Source of the DNA: Zantedeschia hybrid cultivar
Lineage: Eukaryota; Streptophyta; Magnoliopsida; Alismatales; Araceae
Length of the DNA stretch: 64,000 nt
Direction of reading: 5' to 3'
NCBI GenBank assembly: GCA_030544215.1
Contig: JARZZO010000011.1
Span: forward strand, 40,267,001-40,331,000
Positions 56,906 to 64,000 of this stretch are shown in pieces (the first letter of the stretch is position 1; every line of letters begins with the position of its first letter). The notes beneath the pieces are model-generated. The model did no database searches. It saw nothing but the letters and a program-made list of their open reading frames with translations, and had not been told where the DNA came from. Made by a program: the position numbers and the translations under genes.

Positions 56906-58242
56906 TCTGGTTGTCGGATCAAGCCCTTCATCTCCATGAGCATTTGGGAAGGGGGAGCAGGCAAGGGCAGATGCCGCTGTTGCGGGTCCCGTCGCCTCTC
57001 TCAGTCCCATTCCTCCCTGCGATACCGCTTTCGGGAGGACTGCTGGTCTTCGGGCCGAGGGCGGACCACCTGGGGGGCAGGTGCCGAAGCTGCGTCGGCT
57101 ACGCCTTTACCTTTAGATATCATCAGGGCCTCCCGGTTGACATACTTGTGTGCCCGGGCTACGAGGTCCTGGAAGGTAGGGGGATGGCGTTTCCCGATGG
57201 AGCCGAGGAGCCCTTCGTCCCGACACCCGCTGATCACGGCCGATACCGCGATCGAGCTATCAAGGTTTGGGATTTGGGCGGCCTCGGTCCGAAACCTGGT
57301 GAAATACTCTTGGAGAGTTTCGGTGGGGCCTTGCCGGATGGCTAATAGGCTGGCCGATGTCTTACACTGCCGGGTGGCATCATAGAACTGGTCGATGAAC
57401 AGCTGGCCCAATTGGACTAGGGAGTGGATGGAGTTGGGGGCCAGTGCTTCGAACCATGTCAGAGCAGTCTTCTCGAGGGTGAGGGGGAAGAGTCGGCAGC
57501 GGACTGCCTCGGTGACCCCTCGGACCGAGAGATATGCGCTGAACCTCTGGAGATGACAGACCGGATCTGTCATTCCGTTGTAGAGGGGGCCTTTCGGCAG
57601 CTTGAAATTGGGAGGCACCTCGGTAGCCAGGAGCTCCGCCGTGAACGGGGTCCGCTCCAGGATGTTGCTGGCCAGAGGTGCCCCGTACGGCCGAGACACC
57701 ATCTGCTGCATTTCCTTACGCATCGCCACTAGCCGCCGGTCCAGGTCCGGGACGGTTGAGGTGGCGACTGACTGTCCACCGGTTCTGACCGGGCGGAATT
57801 CGGACGAAGCAAAGCCTTGCTTTGTCAGGCGATTGACGCGAGGGGCTCGGGCAGGTAGCGCCGAGGGCTTGCTGTACGCCAAGGCGGTTTCGTCAGGGAA
57901 AACCGGTGCGGGTGCTGGACGGAGCCTCGCATCTTGAACCGGGTAAAGTGGAGGGAGCGGTGCTTGTTGAGGAAACTGTCCCATCGATCCCATGCGCTGG
58001 GCGATGGCGGATACCATCTCCTGAAGAGGCGCTAGGGATTTGACGGTAGTTGCCAGCGTTGCTATCTGCTGCTGGAGTACTCCCACCCGGTTGTCTTCCG
58101 CGACAAGGGACTCTGGTATGACTGGCAGAGTCGCGCTTGTCGGAGCACAAGGGGCGCCTTCGGACGGCAGTAGCTGTGCCGAGGCTTCCTGTGCCTCTGC
58201 CTCGCTCTGTCCGGATCGTCGGGTGACAGGTCGTTGCGACAT
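56906..58242 (-). pseudogene. gag of element 2, C-terminally truncated
   Basis: ATG at 58240-58242 (MSQRPVTRRSGQSEAEA) follows the PBS. The frame is open to a TGA at 56998-57000, after KRYRREEWD, about 414 codons. It contains an N-terminal coiled-coil-like stretch (LQQQIATLATTVKSLAPLQEMV), the gag helical domain (ALTWFEALAPNSIHSLVQLG) and a K/R-rich linker. Beyond the stop, homology continues (LPLPAPPSQMLMEMKGLIRQPE) to about 56906, where the 67-bp repeats begin, so the zinc knuckle is gone. It is the most intact gag in the window and might still make capsid-like protein. Confidence 0.9.
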
Positions 58243-58257
58243 GACTTGTTTGCTTGT

Positions 58258-58275
58258 TTCCCACAGACGGCGCCA
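58258..58275 (-). other. Primer-binding site of element 2
   Basis: TGGCGCCGTCTGTGGGAA on the minus strand, two bases past the LTR end, identical to that of element 1. Confidence 0.7.
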
Positions 58276-58277
58276 CG

Positions 58278-59342
58278 TGATGTAGACTGGATCTATCACG
58301 ACCGGACTCCGAAGATGGAATCCGAAGATAATGGATCCGGAGCTGGATCGGATCCGTATGAGAGGCCCGACGGGGATCCGGGACAAGGTGAGGATCAGAG
58401 GCCTCGGGCGGTGGCCTGCTGAGTGCGAAGCCGAGGCGCCTTCGGATGGCTGACAGCCGGCCTGAGGATACGGAGCCGGGGTTCCTGAAGAAACGGCCGG
58501 TGCGAGGCGGGGCCGAGGCTCCTTCGGACGAAGTGTACCAGCCCACGGGAGGCGAAGGTGAAGCCGGAGGTCTGAGGCCAAAGGTGGCTCGGTCGGTTGA
58601 TGGCTTGCTTTCGGACAGTGGGCCGAAGCTTCTTCGGCGGACGAAGGCGCGATACCGAGTCTCCTCCGGTCGTGGGGGCAGCCAGTGCACGGCGTCGAGA
58701 CCAAGGAGAGGAGTTCGAGATCGGCGGCCGAGACCGACTCGGAGAGGTCGGCGATGATTCGAACCGAACCCCTGCAGGAGGGAAAGAAGAAACCGGTCAG
58801 TAGGAGTCCCCGGGTTCAGCCCTAGGGAACCCCCTCCGACGGTCAAGTTAGCTTCTGAAGAAGATTCGATTCAGAAGGCAAAGAGTAGCTTTAATGCTTT
58901 TTAGACTATAGTCCTTGAGGGTCTCGGAGGCATAGAATTGCATACCTTTGGCAATAACTAGCGGTGTATTTATAGCAGAGGATAGAGGATGGTTAACGGT
59001 GGCAGCCGATATAGGACTAAACGCGGGCTTACTGGTAAACCGCCATAGTGTTTGGTCCGCCACCAGAGTGGGCCGGACTCGGCTATCGGGCCGAAGGGGG
59101 TTGGGCCGCTGATGGGCCGAAGCCTGCTGGGCCTTGGGCTGCCGTGCTGTTCCCGGGCCGTAGGCTGGTGGGCCGCTGACGGGGTGAAGCCTGTTGGGTC
59201 GGGAGCGACGGTGCCGCTTATGGGCCAAGGGCTATTGGGCCGCTGATGGGCCGAAGGCTCCCTGAGGGCCTTGTACTGCTGCTGCTGGGCTGAACTGGGT
59301 TTGGGCTTGTTTTAATGGGCCGAATCGGATTCTGCCTCATCA
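58278..59342 (-). repeat. 5' LTR of element 2, 1,065 bp
   Basis: Pair of 53288-54355. The element-strand TATA box is at 58967-58974, with a TGGGCC-rich U3 beyond it. The TSD GATCC follows. Confidence 0.93.
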
Positions 59343-60480
59343 GATCCGACTGAATCGCTAGATGGTATTGTACCTCATTGTCAACCAGCTTGATTCCATT
59401 GTCACAGTTGCGTGGATGGTCCTCGGACCTGAGACACCAAGGACACCTTGGCGGTGGACTTCTGTGCTATGACCTTGGTTTACAAATCTCTAGCCACGGG
59501 ATTCTAAAACGCCAAGGATTGGGTACAGCGTAATACCGTCGAAGGGAATTGTGTGTCAATAAGGAATCATTTGCTCTCGGTACTTAGAGAGATAATGCTC
59601 TAGGAAGGATGCGCGAAAGTCCCTGGCCAGGGCAGACGATAATGTCGGGAAAAGAGTTTTCCGATATTTATCAGCGGCATCCAATCCAAGTGAGTCGACC
59701 GGTTAGGATTTGACAGCACGCCATACCCTGAGTTGACTCGAGAGCATTGTACGAATGAAAGATTATATCCACGCGGTAACTGTCGGCGGAAAGGTTCCAA
59801 GAGTGGATTACTTAACCCCAATACCTTTCGGGTTCACGCGGTGTTGCTTGGCACCCAACGTGATCGGAGGCCCGGTCGAATTCGATGTGCGACATCAATT
59901 CGATTGATTAATTAAATTGATTAATAAAGCCAGTGAGGAGTCACTGGGCTTGTTGGGCTATTAACTGGACTGGTACTTGGGCCTAGAGGGTCACACGCAA
60001 ATGATTCTCAAGGCGATGGATAAATAAGTGGGTTTTATATAAACCGGGGGTTTTTATGAAAAATCGCGCGGTTAGTATAAAACATAGCGAACGGGCTGAG
60101 CAGGCCAAGCTGCTGTTAACCCTAGCCGACCCTCCTCTATTGCTCCCTCTCTCTGGCTTCCAGACAGATCTAGATCTGCTCCGCCGCTTCTCTGAATCTC
60201 GTTCGACGGGAAATCGTCCGCGCGTTGCGGCGATCGTCGCGGCGACCGGCGGAGGTTTCGTGGGCTGCAAAGAACGAGGAACGTGAGGATATCCGTCGCG
60301 AGGAGGACCGCGTGGACTTCGCTAGAGGCCGGGCGCTTGCGCGGCTTGCGGTGTCGCACTGATAATCGTAGTTTTTATCCAATAATCGTAGTTTTTAGTT
60401 TTTCGAAACGGGAACGGATCACCGTTTTTATTTTATTTTCCGCTGCGCGGGAGATCCGGAGAAACCCAACACGCACTCTG

Positions 60481-62063
60481 TGATAGAATTGGGTGGCCTC
60501 AAAGCCAATCATTGTACATTCTTGTTCAAATTATTAATAAAGGCAATCATTTCTTAATTTATAGTTCTTGCAAATTAACTATTGTAATGAAGGTCCGTAG
60601 ACAAATGTATGGGATATTGAATCATGATGAGATCATGATAGTGAGATCAATATCCTCAGTCACTTGTCTTAAACAGTTCTCGATCATAGGATATTTGAGA
60701 AGGACATTAAATATCCGATAAGATCGACACAAGTTATGTCTGCTCATGTGATGAGGGTGAATGATCTCACATTCACTCGTGTGGTGACACTAAGACAAAC
60801 TTATGGGTGCTCATTAGAGAATGAGTTCACTGAACAGACCCAAATAAGAATTCTTGGATGGTAATTATACCTATTAGTCAACCAGGGAATTCAATCGTTG
60901 CAGTAGCACAGTTGGTCCTTTGACCTGAGTCACCAATGATACCTTGTTTGTGGACCATTGTATCTTGATTCTCTGACTTGTGGACTTTAACCATTAAGCC
61001 TACGATAGTCGGTCTCTCAGATACAGTAGAAAGCTTGCGAAGGTAATTGAGTGAACAACAAGGGATCACTCACTCTTGGTATAAGACTGGAGAGAGAATG
61101 TCCTATGGATGTGTACACAGAAATCCCTGGCCAGGGTCAAATGAAAGAGATGTCTTTCTAGAAATTAACTGAGTACTGGAATCCATCTAAATAATGCGAT
61201 AGAGGGTTTGACTATAAAACCATACCCTTGCGTTATTGGGACATTGCATGAGTGAAGGATTTTATCTGTGCGGTATCTGCAGACGGAAAGGTTCAATTGA
61301 AGGGAACAGTATCCCTTATATCTTCTGGGATCGTGAGGTAGTGTTTGGTGCTGTTCATGATCAGAAGGCCAAGTGAATTAATCATCAGATGATAATCCAC
61401 TTGTTTATTAAATTAATCATTTAACATATGATGTTTAAATGTTAATTAATAAATATTAAACTCTAGAATTAGTTCTAAGTTTAATGGGCCTGAAACCGGA
61501 CTGATATATGGGCCTAGAGGGTCACACACATAAGAGTTCTCGTCAGACGGTGAGAGACGTTAAATTTCATGCTTATCTGGGTTTTTATGAAATGCTGCAA
61601 GATAAACATGAAGATTTAATGGAGATTTATCCAAGGCCAAACTCTTGGATAATCATGAGGATTAATCCTTGTGCTTATCCTTATTTCTATATAAGGAGGC
61701 CAAGGGGGAGGGGTAAAAAGTTAGTTGGACGAATTTTACACCCCATATTCTCTATCTCCTCTCTCTCTCTCCTCTCTCTCTTGGAGTAGATCTGTCTCTC
61801 TCCGCGCATGGTGGATTTGAGATCTGGTCGAAGCACTCAAATCGAGGAGGAAAACGCATCTGCAGCGGGAGCTCGTGTGGATACCTCTAGAGATCGTGCG
61901 CGTGCGCGATTACCGAGTCGGAATCATCCACGGGAGATTCGAAACCCCGCAAAGGTGAAGAACCGTTCTTCCCGCGTTTGTTTTATTGTCCGTTTTACGA
62001 TCCCAGCAGCCGATACATAGGAATCGATTTTATTCTCCACTGCGTTCTTGGCGATTCTTTACA
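60481..62063 (+). repeat. 5' LTR of element D2 (copia-type), about 1.58 kb
   Basis: It starts TGATAGAATTGGG and ends TTCTTTACA, one base before a primer-binding site. It is homologous to solo LTR D1 over its length. A likely TATA box (CTATATAAGG) lies near 61687-61696, with a CT-rich tract (61745-61795) after it. Only 9 bases (60472-60480) separate it from D1. The 3' LTR is beyond the window. Confidence 0.82.
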
Positions 62064-62064
62064 A

Positions 62065-62080
62065 TGGTATCACAGCCAGG
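62065..62080 (+). other. Primer-binding site of D2, matching initiator tRNA-Met
   Basis: TGGTATCACAGCCAGG differs by one base from the complement of the plant tRNA-iMet 3' end (TGGTATCAGAGCCAGG), the usual primer of Ty1/copia elements. Confidence 0.85.
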
Positions 62081-64000
62081 TTGTTGGTTCAATCGTAAAA
62101 CGGCATCGTTTTGCGTGATTTTTCTCGTTATGCGTGAAGAACCCGTATTGTACGTGTTCTTGGGCTAAAAAAAAAAAATATATTTTAATAATTTGGGAAT
62201 CATTCCTGCATTTTTTTTAGAATGTCTAAAATCATTGGGATGTGATCCCGGAATTAAATAGGGTCTTTCTTGGGGCTGATCCGTATGGGTAGATGTTTAT
62301 CATGATATTTTTTTGGGAAGCCATAGGGATGATCCCTGGTATCGATGGCTGTCTGGTTCGACCAGATTTATCTCCAATTAAAACTGGAGATTCCCTTTTC
62401 AATGGTTGCCTCCATCTTTCGTTCCTGCAGCGACCTTGACATGCGGGTAGAAAATTGGGGCAGATTAACCAAAGCTTTGCAGATGGCAGCTTCTCGATCG
62501 GATGCTCCAGGGAATGTCCCTGGCCTTATATCACTGGTTGAGAGCACCAGCGTCGTCTGGTGATGGCCGGCAATCACTGCGGAGCTACTCCAGGAACGAT
62601 CGGCCATGAAAGATAGGATAATCGGATTATCGGATTATCATGGCTTGATCGGGACATCAGGCGTCTGGAACGCCTCCAACGACCTTAGCGGACGTCCACG
62701 GCACCGTCCGACGCCGCCTTGGCTTCCCCATGGCCGGCGATGGCCTTCCCCGCACTGGCTTGCCCTCGGAAAGCCATGGCATGCGATGAAATCGCATGCA
62801 AACGCCAAACAGGGTAGTCCGGGGCAGCGCCGGCGACGTTCGACGCCGTCGGCGACGTCCACCGGCGTCGTGGGGGCCGGCCGGAGCCCCGCCGCCCGTC
62901 GGCCGGGCCGGCGGCGCCCTCCCCCCGCCGGTCGGGGAGCGAACCAGTCGCCCCCTGCCAGAAACCCTAATCGGGCGGCGGGGGCGACCGGCGCATGGGC
63001 CAGCGGGCCGGCCCGCCCGGACCCGCTGACCCGCGCCGGATCCGGACCGGGTCCGGACCCGGCAACCCGCCCACAGACCCGTTAAGCCTATTTTACCCAT
63101 TTTTAGCCCATTTTAAACCCTTTTCAGACCATTTTAAAATTGTTTTAAAACAGAAAAATTATAGGATTAATTAATAACTGTTATTAATTATTCTTATGAT
63201 TATTAACAGGTTATTAAACTGTTTAATGACTGTTAATTAACTTAAAGGGTTTTATTACTAATAGGGTATTAGTTAATAATTTAAAAATGTATTAGATAAT
63301 TAACTTCCCTATTAAATCAATTAAGTTTAAAATTGTTTTAAACTTATTTTATGCATAACTTAATTTTATTTAGCTGTTCAAAATGTTTGAATTAGTATTT
63401 AGATTAACTGAATGGTTTAGTTATTTCATTAGTCAATAATGCTTTGAATATTATTGATAATGTTGAAACAAATGTTATTTCGAAAACTAATTGGTATTAT
63501 AATTTTATATTTATAAAATTTAATACCAAACTGCAATTATGTGATGATTGTGATGCATGTGATGTGTTTTATGGTGGGATGATCATGGACTTATTATTAT
63601 CATGTGATGATTGATGTAAATGAATACGATGCTTATTTCATTTGGTATTTTAAATAGGACCTGCGTGTCCTCCTCTCTCTTAATCCAAGTGTACTTTCTA
63701 CCTTCCTATAAGATTGTACTCCCCTTGATAAGATCAAGGTTTCTAATTCTTTAAATGTACATTTGTGGACCTGCGAGTCCTGAATTTCATATTTAAATGT
63801 ATCGGATTAAGCTTAGAGGACGGGATCTTCTGAAGACACCTCTGGAGGAAGGACTCGCATCAAATGGAACCAGTGTTGCTGTTTTCACATTAAGATCCTA
63901 TTATGGATCATCGTTTGGCTCCGATGATTCCATAGTAACTTTAGCAGTCCATGATCATCCCCATTTAATTTTTCTGCATATATGTGATATTTGTGGACTA
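62081..64000 (+). other. Interior of D2 without recognisable gag-pol
   Basis: No retroviral domain is seen in about 1.9 kb after the PBS. A GC-rich block (about 62640-63085) is followed by very AT-rich DNA (63085-63560). The lack of gag where copia gag would start suggests a large non-coding derivative (LARD-like) or a very long leader. The right end is outside the window. Confidence 0.5.

Larger units (their letters stand above)
53288..59342 (-). mobile_element. Element 2: recent non-autonomous Tat-like retrotransposon, 6.06 kb, TSD GATCC
   Basis: LTRs at 53288-54355 and 58278-59342 differ at about 10 sites plus one 3-bp gap by hand comparison, roughly 1%. GATCC flanks it (53283-53287, 59343-59347). 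The interior on the minus strand is PBS, gag, a gag-to-repeat junction, 67- and 75-bp arrays and a polypurine tract. Protease, RT, RNase H, integrase and the aORF are absent. It must have used enzymes from a related autonomous element, unless pol was deleted after insertion. Confidence 0.94.
52919..60471 (+). mobile_element. Solo LTR D1 (copia-type family D), split by element 2, TSD CGCAC
   Basis: Outer parts 52919-53287 and 59343-60471 make a ~1.5-kb LTR beginning TGTTAG and ending CCCAACA, flanked by CGCAC at 52914-52918 and 60472-60476. It aligns throughout with the LTR at 60481-62063 (for example AGAAGGACATT..., GAGAATGAGTTCACTGAAC, GGGCCTAGAGGGTCACAC). The empty site is visible in copy C near 48990 (TTCCGCACTCTAC). 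With no internal region, it is a solo LTR. Confidence 0.85.

Noticed and set aside
57001..58704. 567-codon gag starting inside the LTR at 58704
   Set aside because: The upstream part reads through LTR and PBS; the conserved start after the PBS is at 58242.
62606..63085. 159-codon ORF in the GC-rich block
   Set aside because: Low-complexity Pro/Arg/Gly composition; the opposite strand is equally open and there is no domain.

Overview
The window is nuclear DNA of a flowering plant made almost entirely of nested LTR retrotransposons and decayed organelle DNA; I see no ordinary host gene. The evidence is: Ty3/gypsy polyproteins with LTRs and 5-bp target-site duplications, a plastid block with broken rpoC2-rps2-atpI-atpH, and a mitochondrial block with nad5 exons and introns whose codons are still in the pre-editing state. 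Plant mitochondrial genomes also take up plastid DNA, but fresh nested LTR elements of 6-12 kb point to a nucleus. I cannot name the species.

Layout. 1-15898: two plus-strand Tat-like Ty3/gypsy copies (A, its left part outside the window, and B) sharing an LTR at 4340-5216 and ending in an LTR at 15046-15898; B carries an opposite-strand solo LTR (6395-7271, TSD AAAAG). Each copy has gag-pol, then a 69-bp tandem array, then an additional gene on the opposite strand (aORF: three exons, own TATA box, domain resembling the 'putative gypsy type transposon' family PF04195), then a polypurine tract and LTR. 15899-19745: plastid-derived DNA. 20468 to about 23600: mitochondrial nad5 DNA. About 23600-28930: unresolved filler with a gypsy RT scrap, an unidentified 150-residue ORF and a ycf2 fragment. 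28931-32806: LTR-like and duplicated noncoding DNA. 32807-52913: two partial copies (C and C') of a different gypsy-like element with a G-patch-like motif. C is split by element 1 (34691-46802, minus strand, TSD GCCGC). C' is interrupted by solo LTR D1 (52919-60471, TSD CGCAC), which is itself split by element 2 (53288-59342, minus strand, TSD GATCC). 60481-64000: 5' LTR, primer-binding site and noncoding interior of a copia-type element, D2.

How the parts relate. Elements A, B and 1 are one family: gag, protease, RT, RNase H, a second RNase H and integrase on one strand, with the aORF convergent to it and driven from its own promoter, where up to three G-box modules recur. Element 2 is a short non-autonomous relative that keeps gag, a 75-bp array homologous to the 69-bp one, the PBS, the PPT and LTRs differing at about 1% of sites, so it moved recently. 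Almost every coding region carries stops or frameshifts. The points most worth following are the intron-containing antisense gene and its promoter modules, the frame-preserving homologous arrays, the TGGGCC-rich U3 regions and the recent mobility of a gag-only derivative.
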